A stretch of DNA of 58,052 nucleotides, taken from assembly GCA_910583725.1 (NCBI GenBank), contig CAJTXZ010000020.1:1-58052 (forward strand), in the 5' to 3' direction. This DNA is from an uncultured Vampirovibrio sp. (GTDB lineage Bacteria; Cyanobacteriota; Vampirovibrionia; Gastranaerophilales; Gastranaerophilaceae). A program made the position numbers and the translations under genes. Positions within the stretch are counted from its first letter, which is position 1, and each line of letters begins with the position of its first letter. This document shows positions 29,422 to 37,659 of the stretch, piece by piece. A model generated the notes under the pieces. The model saw only the letters and a program-made list of their open reading frames with translations, was not told where the DNA came from and did not search any database.

Positions 29422-29508
29422 AAGCCCGCCCAAGACCTTATCAAAACAAGGTCAATAAATTTATACAATTTTATACAGTTTTATACAAAGAGGTGGGTTT
29501 ATTTTTTT
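29422..29508 (+). ncRNA. candidate structured RNA or terminator with three 10-bp repeats
   Basis: A nine-pair closing stem (29422-29430 with 29492-29500, two G-U pairs) encloses a hairpin (GACCTT 29434-29439 with AAGGTC 29448-29453) and three tandem 10-mers TTTATACAAT/TTTATACAGT/TTTATACAAA (29460-29489). A T-run follows at 29502-29508. No plus-strand gene ends here, so it may be a small RNA. The alternative is an operator region for the minus-strand gene. Confidence 0.35.
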
Positions 29509-29517
29509 ACAATAGAA

Positions 29518-29606
29518 TACTCCAGATATATATAAAAACAGTGTTCCAATAGGCTTATCTTTAGCCTATAAAGTCATAAACCGATATTTTTATATACCTG
29601 GAGTAC
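29518..29606. repeat. structured hairpin element, copy 2
   Basis: Outer arms TACTCCAG (29518-29525) and CTGGAGTA (29598-29605) pair, then TATAAAAA with TTTTTATA. The interior has GTTCCAATAGG, an inner stem ATAGGCT/AGCCTAT (29549-29555 with 29563-29569) and ATAAACCG. Loop bases match copy 1 at 14642-14740 while paired bases differ. Confidence 0.65.
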
Positions 29607-29664
29607 GAAATAAAAATAAAACATTTAACGAGCCAGTGTGAAACTGTATATAATTACCAAAATT

Positions 29665-30087
29665 TTATTCAGCAAACCTTATATTTGCAACATCTACAGA
29701 AACTGAATTAAAATCTCTGTCAATTTCACCTTCAATTATAACCGTGTCTTTTGGCCCGGCCTGAATATCGCCCCAATCCTCATCATCTATTTCTATCTGG
29801 ATTGTGCCTGTTCTGTCTTTAAACATATATTTTTCATTTCCGCTCTTAGATATAATATTGCCCATTAAAACAACATAAGAATCATCCTTAAGCTTTTTAG
29901 CATTAGAAACCGTGGTCACACTTGCAGCTTCCTGACCCTCCACAAAGCCGCCGCCGCGTCTTGTGCTGCTCCAGCAGCCTCTGCAGTCGCTTCCATGGCG
30001 TCTGTCATAATGATGAGCAAAAGCAGCCTCATCCAAAAATGCTAATGAAAACATCATTAAAAATATAAAAGCAAACACTTTTTTCAT
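29665..30087 (-). CDS. YgiW/BOF-type OB-fold periplasmic stress protein
   Basis: A 140-residue protein with a signal peptide (basic start, hydrophobic core about 5-20, cleavage near AFA-HH) followed by a bacterial OB-fold domain of the YgiW/YdeI family. Its blocks are VSNAKKLKDDSYVVLMGNI, EKYMFKDRTGTIQIEID and TVIIEGEIDRD. The mature N-terminus is rich in His, Cys, Arg and Gly (HHYDRR, SDCRGCW). Family members are exported and contribute to tolerance of peroxide, cadmium or cationic peptides. AAAGGA precedes the ATG. Confidence 0.85.
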   Translation of the reverse strand: MKKVFAFIFLMMFSLAFLDEAAFAHHYDRRHGSDCRGCWSSTRRGGGFVEGQEAASVTTVSNAKKLKDDSYVVLMGNIISKSGNEKYMFKDRTGTIQIEIDDEDWGDIQAGPKDTVIIEGEIDRDFNSVSVDVANIRFAE

Positions 30088-30191
30088 ATTTGAAATTCCT
30101 TTATAACATTGTCTACAGTGTATTTTAGGTATTATACCATGTCATATATCTAACTTGCATTTTTGTCAAGCTCTTCTTAGCTATAAGATAG

Positions 30192-30644
30192 TTACTTACT
30201 TAAATATTCAATAACTTCATCCACATGGCCCTTCACCTTCACCTTGCGCCATTGCTTTTCAATTTGACAATCTTCATTAATAATAAATGTTGAGCGCTCA
30301 ATTCCCATATATTTTCTTCCATACATTGATTTTTCAACCCAGACACCAAAGCTTTCTGCAAGTTTATGTTCCTCATCAGATAAAAGTATAAAATTTAGCC
30401 CCTGTTTTTCCCTAAATGTCTTGTGGCTCTTAATACTATCAGGGCTTACGCCAATAAGTAGAGCATATTTATTAAGCCTGTTTAAATTATCCCGAAAATC
30501 GCACGCTTCCTGTGTGCAGCCGGATGTATTGTCCTTTGGATAAAAATATAAAATTATCTTCTGTCCTGAAAAATCATTAAGAGAAAATTCCGCTTCATCC
30601 CCATTGGCATTGAGCCCATTAAGTATATATTCAAAATCTGGCAT
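30192..30644 (-). CDS. bcp: thioredoxin-dependent thiol peroxidase (Bcp/PrxQ)
   Basis: A 150-residue peroxiredoxin that reduces hydroperoxides with thioredoxin. The active-site block is PKDNTSGCTQEACDFRD (about 36-52), with peroxidatic and resolving cysteines five apart as in Bcp. The catalytic Arg lies in the later 'GIERSTFII' block. AAGGAGG gives a strong ribosome site. It follows pheA by 12 bases on the same strand, so the two share a transcript. Confidence 0.95.
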   Translation of the reverse strand: MPDFEYILNGLNANGDEAEFSLNDFSGQKIILYFYPKDNTSGCTQEACDFRDNLNRLNKYALLIGVSPDSIKSHKTFREKQGLNFILLSDEEHKLAESFGVWVEKSMYGRKYMGIERSTFIINEDCQIEKQWRKVKVKGHVDEVIEYLSK

Positions 30645-30656
30645 AATGTCCTCCTT

Positions 30657-31490
30657 CTACACCACTCCATAGCTTCCAAGAAGCCTGAAATATTCACACT
30701 TTTGCTTAATATCATTAAGCGTATGGGCTATTTCATCATACCCCTTATCAATGTCTGCAAAAAAGATATACTCGCCAAAAACCTTCTTTGAAGGACGGCT
30801 TTCAAGATAAATCATATTTAAATTGTGCTTATAAAAAACTTCAAGTACCTTTAAAAGCCTGCCTGATTCATTCTTTGTAGAAAAAGCAATAGACGTGCGC
30901 TCACCCTTACCTAGCCCTAAATCCACCTTTGAGAGTACAATAAAACGCGTCTTATTATCCTTAACATCATTAATATTCTTATCCAAAACCTTTTTGCCAT
31001 AAAGGTTTGCACAAAATTCATTTGCAATAGACGCCCAGGTTTCATCCTTTCCATCTAGCATACTGGTTGCAGCGGAGGTAGAATTTGCGCTCACAACATT
31101 AATATTTTTCTTAAAATTATTCGCAATATACGTCTGGCATTGAGATAGAGCCTGCGGCATAGACACAATGTTTTCAATATCCTCCATATTGCCCTTTGAA
31201 ATAAGGCAATGGCAGATTGGAATAGTTAATTCAGCCTGAATTTTTACCTCATCACTCGTCGTTATAAGTTTGTCAATAGTTTCCCTCACTATTCCTTCTA
31301 TTGAATTTTCAATAGGAAGTACAGCAATGACATCATCTAATTTATCAAGCTCTTGAATAACACCCGTAATCGTCGAAATATCAAGGCTCTTAGCCTTTAA
31401 ACCCGCCTTTTTCTTAAAAGCTTCCATCGCAATCTGCGAATATGACCCGGATGGCCCCAAATAAAGTATTTTTTTGATAGAATTATCCAT
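30657..31490 (-). CDS. pheA: prephenate dehydratase with ACT domain
   Basis: A monofunctional 277-residue enzyme converting prephenate to phenylpyruvate in phenylalanine synthesis. The catalytic part has LGPSGSYSQIAMEAF (about 11-25), VLPIENSIEGIV (about 59-70), and DNKTRFIVLSK (about 177-187) with the Thr-Arg-Phe motif. A C-terminal ACT domain carries ESRPSK (about 229), the phenylalanine-binding motif used for feedback inhibition. It is divergent from the phosphohexomutase across only 30 bases. No chorismate mutase domain is present. Confidence 0.95.
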   Translation of the reverse strand: MDNSIKKILYLGPSGSYSQIAMEAFKKKAGLKAKSLDISTITGVIQELDKLDDVIAVLPIENSIEGIVRETIDKLITTSDEVKIQAELTIPICHCLISKGNMEDIENIVSMPQALSQCQTYIANNFKKNINVVSANSTSAATSMLDGKDETWASIANEFCANLYGKKVLDKNINDVKDNKTRFIVLSKVDLGLGKGERTSIAFSTKNESGRLLKVLEVFYKHNLNMIYLESRPSKKVFGEYIFFADIDKGYDEIAHTLNDIKQKCEYFRLLGSYGVV

Positions 31491-31497
31491 GGATATT

Positions 31498-31527
31498 ATT
31501 TTAATACAATCAGGGTAAATATGACAA
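31498..31527 (-). promoter_or_regulatory. pheA-bcp promoter within divergent gap
   Basis: On the minus strand TTGTCA (31522-31527) and TAAAAT (31498-31503) are 18 bases apart. The -10 box ends seven bases before the pheA ATG, implying a leaderless message. The -35 box lies inside the start of the plus-strand gene. Confidence 0.45.
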
Positions 31528-32915
31528 CAGAAATTAAATTCGGAACAGACGGTTTCAGGGGAATAATAGCAGACGATTTTACATTCAAAAACGTCGAAAG
31601 GATTACAAAAGCAATAACAGCCTATATTTTAGAAACCTCAAGCCACAAAACCGTACTGATAGGATACGACCCAAGGTTTATGGCAGATAAATTCGCCGAA
31701 TTCTCAGCAGATATCCTTAAAAATCAAGGCTTTAACGTCCTTTTATCATCAAAAGTAATCCCAACCCCAACCATAGCCTATGCTGCAATAATAGAGCCTG
31801 ATTGCGCCGGTGCTGTTATGTTCACGGCCTCTCATAATCCAAAAGAATATTTAGGAATAAAATTCATCCCAAACTACGGTGGCCCTGCAAACAAAGAAAT
31901 AACCGATAAAATAGTATCTTTAATAGACACACCAATGCCCTCTGCGCAAGATGAAGGCCCAAACCAAGGTAGCATCACAAAGAAAGACTTTAGCGAAGAA
32001 TATTTTAGCCGTATTGAAGAATTAATCAACTTCAATATAATTAAAAATGCCCGCCCAAAAATTATCTATGACGGCCTGTTTTCAGCCTCCATCGGATATT
32101 TTGACACCCTCTTAAAAAGAAACAATATAGATTTTGAAGCCGTTAATTTATACCATGACCCAAACTTTGGCGGCAATCTGCCTGAGCCTAAGGCAAAATT
32201 TATGAAACACAAAAAACAGGGGTATATTACATTCGCAAACGACGGAGATGCAGACAGATACGGCGTTTTAGATGAAAACGGCGAATATGTAAGCCCCAAT
32301 ATCATTATGGCAATATTACTAAAATACCTGCATAATAAGGGCCATAAAGGTAAAATGATAAAAACCGTAGGCGTAAGTAAAATTATAGACATTATAGCCC
32401 AAAAGCTTGACATTGAAACCATTACAACTCCCGTGGGCTTTAAATGGCTCAGCGAAAAAATGAGAGAAAATGACACAATTTTAGCCGGTGAAGATTCAGG
32501 CGGATTAAGCACAGGAAGGCACATCCCGGAAAAAGACGGCATATTTGCAAACCTATTAATCTTAGAGGCCGTGTGTGCCCAAAAAAAACCGCTAAGTGCC
32601 CTAAAAAAAGAAATCATAGAATTTGCCGGCACAAATTTTTATCAGGACAGGGTGGATGTAAAACTAAATTCTAACACCATAAAAAAAGAACTTATGGAAA
32701 AATTCTCAAAATTCAATGCTTTCGGGCCCTTTAGCGTAAAAAACACCCTTGATATTGATGGCATAAAATTTTTCCTAACAAACAATGAAAAAAAAGATAC
32801 AGGCTGGGTCTTAATGAGAGAATCAGGCACAGAGCCCCTTTTAAGGTTTTACATAGAAGCCTGCAGCAAAAATATCTTAGATGAAATCAAAAATTTTATA
32901 AATTCTAATGTATAA
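31521..32915 (+). CDS. alpha-D-phosphohexomutase (phosphoglucomutase/phosphomannomutase)
   Basis: A four-domain phosphohexomutase of 464 residues. The phosphoserine loop is FTASHNPKEYLGIKF (about 97-111), the metal loop DGDADRYGV (about 234-242), the sugar loop GEDSGGLS (about 320-327), and the phosphate loop RESGTEPLLRFY (about 433-444). The GEDSGG variant of the usual GEESGG/GEQSGH fits a glucose- or mannose-phosphate mutase rather than GlmM. It could feed the branching enzyme and polysaccharide genes. The short gap to pheA means promoters overlap. Confidence 0.88.
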   Translation: MTTEIKFGTDGFRGIIADDFTFKNVERITKAITAYILETSSHKTVLIGYDPRFMADKFAEFSADILKNQGFNVLLSSKVIPTPTIAYAAIIEPDCAGAVMFTASHNPKEYLGIKFIPNYGGPANKEITDKIVSLIDTPMPSAQDEGPNQGSITKKDFSEEYFSRIEELINFNIIKNARPKIIYDGLFSASIGYFDTLLKRNNIDFEAVNLYHDPNFGGNLPEPKAKFMKHKKQGYITFANDGDADRYGVLDENGEYVSPNIIMAILLKYLHNKGHKGKMIKTVGVSKIIDIIAQKLDIETITTPVGFKWLSEKMRENDTILAGEDSGGLSTGRHIPEKDGIFANLLILEAVCAQKKPLSALKKEIIEFAGTNFYQDRVDVKLNSNTIKKELMEKFSKFNAFGPFSVKNTLDIDGIKFFLTNNEKKDTGWVLMRESGTEPLLRFYIEACSKNILDEIKNFINSNV

Positions 32916-32965
32916 CTAATCTTCAAAAAAGTTAACTGCACGATAAAATATTTATCTTGCCAAAT

Positions 32966-34030
32966 TTATTTCTTTATATACCAAACCCCACGGGTTTTAC
33001 CGTGTTTGATAAGATAATTATTTTTAACCAAATTTGCAAGATGTTTTTTGATTGTATTAATATTTGTACAGGTTAATTCTGCTAGCTCTGAAATGGTTGC
33101 GCGCTCTTTAGTTTCAAAAACACTCATAATTTTTGCTGAAATTTCCGGCAAATCAAGATTTGAAAGTTTTTTAATTTCGATATGTTCTAATTTATACTCC
33201 AATCTTATTTTCTGTTTCTGCAGAGTTTTCAAGAAAAACATTAACCACGGTTCATAATTCGGCTCCGCATTTAAAGTGTTTAAAGTTATTTGCGTCTGCC
33301 TTAATGCCCTGTAATAGCCTTCTTTATTATCTTCAACAATTGATTCGGTTGAACTATACGGAATATACAAATACCCTGATTTTAACAATAAAAGATTAGT
33401 TAAAGCACGGGATAATCTGCCATTCCCATCCTGAAACGGATGAATTGCAAGAAAATTAACAACAAAAACTCCAATAACAATCAATGGGTGATAAAATCTA
33501 TCAGCCAAATTTTTGTTAGTCCAATCAATAAGTTCTTGCATTTTTAACGGGGTCTCAAAAGGTGTTACCGTTTCAAAAACAACTCCAAGTTCTTTGCCAT
33601 TGTTATCGTAAGCCGCAACAGCATTTGAAATCTTTTTATATTCACCTTTGTGTTTTTCATCTTTCGAAGAATATTCTAATAAAATTTTATGTAGTTGCTT
33701 GATATAATTTTCAGACAGAGGAATTACTTCCCAATCATCAAAAATTGTATCGGCAAGCTTTGCATACCCTGCAACTTCTTCCTCATCACGATTTGCAAAA
33801 GATTGCTTGTTGATTCTTGAAAGCAGTTCTTCAACCTGTTTATCTGAAAGCTTGTTACCTTCAATTCTATTTGAAGAACCCACGCTTTCAATAGTAGCAA
33901 CTTTTTTCAATGCTTGCAGTTTTTCAGGAGCCATTTGCCCTAAAAGCTTCCAACTACCTTTAAATTCATCTATTTCAGAGATGATTGAAAGCATTAGATT
34001 GTTTATTTTAATATCAAGATTTTCAAACAT
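32966..34030 (-). CDS. Fic family protein with N-terminal inhibitory motif and C-terminal winged helix
   Basis: A 354-residue protein with the catalytic Fic motif HPFQDGNGR (about 197-205), which uses ATP to modify hydroxyl groups on target proteins, usually AMPylation. The N-terminal SSNRIEGN (about 53-60) fits the (S/T)xxxE(G/N) self-inhibition helix of class II Fic proteins. The last 80 residues form a winged helix (ERATISELAELTCTNINTIKKHL), so it may bind DNA. Three 10-bp repeats directly before its ATG are candidate self-operators. Confidence 0.9.
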   Translation of the reverse strand: MFENLDIKINNLMLSIISEIDEFKGSWKLLGQMAPEKLQALKKVATIESVGSSNRIEGNKLSDKQVEELLSRINKQSFANRDEEEVAGYAKLADTIFDDWEVIPLSENYIKQLHKILLEYSSKDEKHKGEYKKISNAVAAYDNNGKELGVVFETVTPFETPLKMQELIDWTNKNLADRFYHPLIVIGVFVVNFLAIHPFQDGNGRLSRALTNLLLLKSGYLYIPYSSTESIVEDNKEGYYRALRQTQITLNTLNAEPNYEPWLMFFLKTLQKQKIRLEYKLEHIEIKKLSNLDLPEISAKIMSVFETKERATISELAELTCTNINTIKKHLANLVKNNYLIKHGKTRGVWYIKK

Positions 34031-34034
34031 AATA

Positions 34035-34064
34035 AATACCTAATTAGACCCAATATGACCTAAT
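34035..34064 (-). promoter_or_regulatory. three 10-bp direct repeats, candidate operator of the Fic gene
   Basis: ACCTAAT (34038-34044), ACCCAAT (34048-34054) and ACCTAAT (34058-34064) recur at exact 10-bp spacing, one helical turn. They lie 5-34 bases upstream of the Fic start codon, a place suited to repressor binding. Confidence 0.5.
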
Positions 34065-34126
34065 AATATATTATTTTTACCTGATTGGCAAATTTACACA
34101 TTTTTGAAATCAAGTGTTGCATTTAC

Positions 34127-34158
34127 TTAACAAAATAACGAAACCGGTATTTTGTTAA
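34127..34158. repeat. 11-bp inverted repeat upstream of giant gene
   Basis: TTAACAAAATA (34127-34137) and TATTTTGTTAA (34148-34158) are perfect arms around a 10-base loop ACGAAACCGG. It sits between the divergent Fic gene and the 34275 gene and could be an operator or RNA hairpin; there is no U-run typical of a terminator. Confidence 0.5.
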
Positions 34159-34274
34159 ACTTTTGTAACAATTTTATTCACCCCTCTCTGGAATTAGCAA
34201 CATTATTTTTCTTAGTGTTTTTATATAAATATACTTTATATACAAAAAAACCATTTTTTAGGAGCATTTTTACA

Positions 34275-37142
34275 ATGGAAATGAATAAAATGAATAATCT
34301 TAGCTTTGGTGAGCTTAAAACCTTTGCACAAATAAACGGAACAGTCCCCGCAGAAACTAATAATGCAGCTATACAAAACAGTAATAACAATAATATTTCT
34401 AATACCCAATCAGGCAGTCAATCTGCTGACAGCCCTTCAATGCAACCCCAATTAGATAAAGATACAGTAGTATTTTTTGGAAAAGAAGTAAAAAAGAAAA
34501 ATATAGCAATAGGAACAGCACTAATAGCTTCTATCTCTGCTTTAATAACAGGAATTGTAGCATTATCAAAAGGTAAAGTAGTAGCAGGTGAAGATGCTAA
34601 ATTAACTACAAAACTAAAAGAAGGTTTAAAGGCTATATTCATACCATCAAAAATAGAAGAATATAATAATATAAAGAATGGAAATGTAGAAACCAATGAT
34701 AAGTTAACTCCTACTCCTAAAGCAGAAGAAGAAAATCCAAACTCAATAACATCAAAAACAATGGCAAGTTCTCCAACTCCTAAAGATACTGAAACAACAC
34801 CAAAAGAAGGCGTAACAGGTAATAATAATGATGTAACAGGTGCTGCCGCATCAGGAACACCGGGAGTATCAGAAACGCCTCAACCTCCTAAAAAAGAAGA
34901 AGTAAAAGGCTCTACAGCTGATAAAGGCAAAGATACACAAGGCACTGGAAATGCAGAAAAACCAGGTAAAAAAGAAGAAGCAGAAGCCTCTAAAAACGCA
35001 CAAGGTGCTGGCACTCCTGAAAAACCTGTCTTAATTCAGCCTGATACATTAGAGCCTGTAAACGGAAGAAAATTTACACGCCCGATATCACAAGAAAAAG
35101 CAGAATTACACAAAGAAATCTTAAAAAATAAAGCGTCACAAGCAAATGTTGAAACAGTATACAAAGAAATATACTCTAAACTTAGCCCTGAAATGCAGGA
35201 TGCACTTGGTCTTGAATTTGCAGAGTATTTATGTGAGCCTGGCGCAATAATAGTGAAACCAACCGTAGAAGGCATTCGAATGCTTGCTGATGAATTCACA
35301 CCAAAAGATATTGAAAAACTGGTACAAAATGACGAGACTAGTATTCGTATACTTCACTCACTTGCATTACCCAACACAAGATTAGACCAAATCACTGATG
35401 TAAGAAGAGGTTATAACCTATCAAACAAACCCCTTGTAAGGGAATTAATTGAAAAGAATATCCCGGCTGATACAGCTAAAATATTGCAAGATAATGGCTT
35501 TGTTGATGCTCTCGCAGACAGCTCCAATGCAGCTAAACTATCAGAAGAAACAATAGCAGCACGCCTAAAAACCCTTGTTGACCCAAAAACAGGCTTGTCG
35601 GAAGAAGGATTGCGGTTCCTTGTAAATATAGACGGAATACCTGATTTGACAGCAGGCATTGTTGCAAAGACGGAAGAAGAATATGGAAAAGCACTTGAAA
35701 ACATTTATATGAAAACATTTGAAATGTTAGAAGAACTACGTCAGGCAGAAAGTCTTAAAAAAATAAAATCATTAATTCAAGAAAATGCCCCAACCCCTGA
35801 AATAGCAAAGATTTTTGAAAATGAAGAATTTCAGAAGCATTATGCAAACTCATCACTATTTTTATATGATGATGGAATTATAGCCAGAATAAAAGGCTTA
35901 GAATCAAACCAGGATGGAATTACACCTGAAATGGTAAAATTCCTTATAGAAAACCGCACTACAGATGGTGCTACGAATAACCACAAACTACTTTGGAATT
36001 ATCTGGCATTTGGCGACCAGAATGGTACGACAGCACTAGAACTTAAAAGTCTTGCAAAGCAAAATGGTTTTACCCCAAAAGAAGCTGCAGCCACAGCAAA
36101 AGCCGCACAGGCAGCCCAAGGCGCAGGTAACGCCGCAGCTAAAACCGAAACACAAGCAGCGCAAAAAATAGACGCCGCAGCTAAAACCGAAACAGAAACA
36201 ACCACACCTAAAATCAATAATACAGCCCAAGGTACAGACAAAGCCACAGAATCAGACAAAATTTTAAGCCATGAAGAAATTAACGCTCTTTTGAATGAAA
36301 CACCCAATTCAGATAGCATTTTAACCGAAGATGAAATTAACGCTCTTTTGAATGAAACACCCTATTCAGAGGGAGCTTTAACCGCAGATGAAATTAACGC
36401 TCTTTTCAACGATAGTTCGACAGATATAAACAAAGCAGCGCAGGCACTAGGCATCGTGCCGGAAGAAGACCCGGACCTCGACACTCTCATTAAACAAAGT
36501 GAAGATTTAATTAAAGAATTAGAAGCTTCTACAACTCCGGCAGCACAAGCAGCCGCAGAAGCTGGCAAAGCAGCTAAGAAAGTTGACACAAGCACCCTAA
36601 AGCCTAAAATGACGGATATTTCAGATGAAAAACTTGAAGCAGCACAGGCGATGTTGGAAAGGCTGAATGAGCGCATAGGAGAAAGTGACGTTGTTGACAT
36701 AGACGATATAACTTATGGCTATGATTTAACGGACAAAGTAGAAAATTTTATTGAAAAATCAACCGCCGCAAAACAAGCAATAGCCCAAAATGCAGGCAAA
36801 GAAGCAGAAAGCGTATCAGATGAAGTCCTAGACGCCATGATTAAAGAATGCGAAGCTTTCCTTCAAAAATTGGACGATAAATCACCTGCTGCAGCATCAA
36901 ATGGGGTTTTAACCCAAGAAGAAATTAGTACTCTTCTGGAAGATAGCCTACAAGATGTCAGCGAAGAAAGTGCAAAAACCCTTGTGAATGCAGGCAAACA
37001 AATAAAAGCACGTGCAAAACAGGTTGTAGCACCCGAAAAAGACGAAATAAAACACACACTCGGCATAAAAAATAATTTGGCAGACATACAAACAACAGAC
37101 TCCGAAACTTTTGTAAAAAAAGAAATAACAAATTTAAAATAA
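34275..37142 (+). CDS. large single-pass membrane protein with repeated LSxxEINALL peptides
   Basis: The start at ATG 34275 (955 residues) is chosen because AGGAG lies ten bases upstream and the leader matches that of the 18729 gene; a longer frame to 34152 has no site. It begins MEMNKMNNLSFGEL, then has KDTVVFFGKEVKKKN (about 62-76), a membrane helix (about 76-97), a Thr/Lys/Glu-rich linker to about 270, and helical repeats. Three tandem 19-residue repeats (about 660-720) each carry L-x-x-E-I-N-A-L-L/F-N, with a fourth LTQEEISTLL near 877. These resemble the EIDALL peptide of FliM/FliY. Function unknown. Confidence 0.65.
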   Translation: MEMNKMNNLSFGELKTFAQINGTVPAETNNAAIQNSNNNNISNTQSGSQSADSPSMQPQLDKDTVVFFGKEVKKKNIAIGTALIASISALITGIVALSKGKVVAGEDAKLTTKLKEGLKAIFIPSKIEEYNNIKNGNVETNDKLTPTPKAEEENPNSITSKTMASSPTPKDTETTPKEGVTGNNNDVTGAAASGTPGVSETPQPPKKEEVKGSTADKGKDTQGTGNAEKPGKKEEAEASKNAQGAGTPEKPVLIQPDTLEPVNGRKFTRPISQEKAELHKEILKNKASQANVETVYKEIYSKLSPEMQDALGLEFAEYLCEPGAIIVKPTVEGIRMLADEFTPKDIEKLVQNDETSIRILHSLALPNTRLDQITDVRRGYNLSNKPLVRELIEKNIPADTAKILQDNGFVDALADSSNAAKLSEETIAARLKTLVDPKTGLSEEGLRFLVNIDGIPDLTAGIVAKTEEEYGKALENIYMKTFEMLEELRQAESLKKIKSLIQENAPTPEIAKIFENEEFQKHYANSSLFLYDDGIIARIKGLESNQDGITPEMVKFLIENRTTDGATNNHKLLWNYLAFGDQNGTTALELKSLAKQNGFTPKEAAATAKAAQAAQGAGNAAAKTETQAAQKIDAAAKTETETTTPKINNTAQGTDKATESDKILSHEEINALLNETPNSDSILTEDEINALLNETPYSEGALTADEINALFNDSSTDINKAAQALGIVPEEDPDLDTLIKQSEDLIKELEASTTPAAQAAAEAGKAAKKVDTSTLKPKMTDISDEKLEAAQAMLERLNERIGESDVVDIDDITYGYDLTDKVENFIEKSTAAKQAIAQNAGKEAESVSDEVLDAMIKECEAFLQKLDDKSPAAASNGVLTQEEISTLLEDSLQDVSEESAKTLVNAGKQIKARAKQVVAPEKDEIKHTLGIKNNLADIQTTDSETFVKKEITNLK
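36276..36446 (+). repeat. 57-bp tandem repeat, three units, inside the giant gene
   Basis: The block GAAATTAACGCTCTTTT starts at 36276, 36333 and 36390, exactly 57 bases (19 codons) apart. Each unit encodes one EINALL/F peptide with an acidic spacer. The third copy is diverging (NALFND). Confidence 0.8.
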
Positions 37143-37172
37143 ATCTCGAAAAAACTTTACAAAACTTAACAA

Positions 37173-37213
37173 AAATATCCAATCTCCAATTTTTTGAAGG
37201 TTGGATATTTTTT
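37173..37213 (+). terminator. intrinsic terminator after the 34275 gene
   Basis: AAATATCCAA (37173-37182) pairs with TTGGATATTT (37201-37210) and is followed by further T residues, about 30 bases after the stop codon. Confidence 0.7.
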
Positions 37214-37659
37214 TACCCCGCCTCGCCTAAAAAAATATTTTTTTCAAAAATTTTTCTCTTTGCCGTGCAAATTTCAAAACATAAAAAACCTGATATGCAG
37301 GTTTTTATTAAATAAAAATTACCCGAAAATGCCATTGGCAAGAGCGTTTTACACATATTGCACGCTTAAATTGCATACCCTCAAAGCCTTTCAGGCCTTC
37401 TACACAAAAAATATAAAACTGAAAGTTCAAATCATTAAAGCTCTAAGCCCGGTACAGCAATATTTTTCAGATTTCTGCACGTAGAAAAGCGCTGCCGCTA
37501 AAGGCTTTTAGCCGTATTAAGATGGTAAACATATAAAATAACGTCCAAAACCCGCTTATAGTAATAAATAACATACAACAAAAACGCAAAGATGGCTATT
37601 TAGAAGAGTTTTCACGCTGCAAAATCCCCGAAAAATCAATGAGAACGCGCATATAAAAA
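37214..37659. other. intergenic, nothing recognised
   Basis: AT-rich sequence between the terminator and the 3' end of rnpB. A possible 96-residue plus-strand frame (37194-37484) starts inside the terminator, has no ribosome site and has poor composition, so it is not called. Confidence 0.5.

Noticed and set aside
32066..32632. 188-residue minus-strand frame opposite the phosphohexomutase
   Set aside because: It is fully inside a well-supported enzyme gene and has no recognisable motifs.
37194..37484. 96-residue plus-strand reading frame
   Set aside because: It begins within the terminator of the 34275 gene, has no ribosome site and has a low-complexity basic/aromatic composition.
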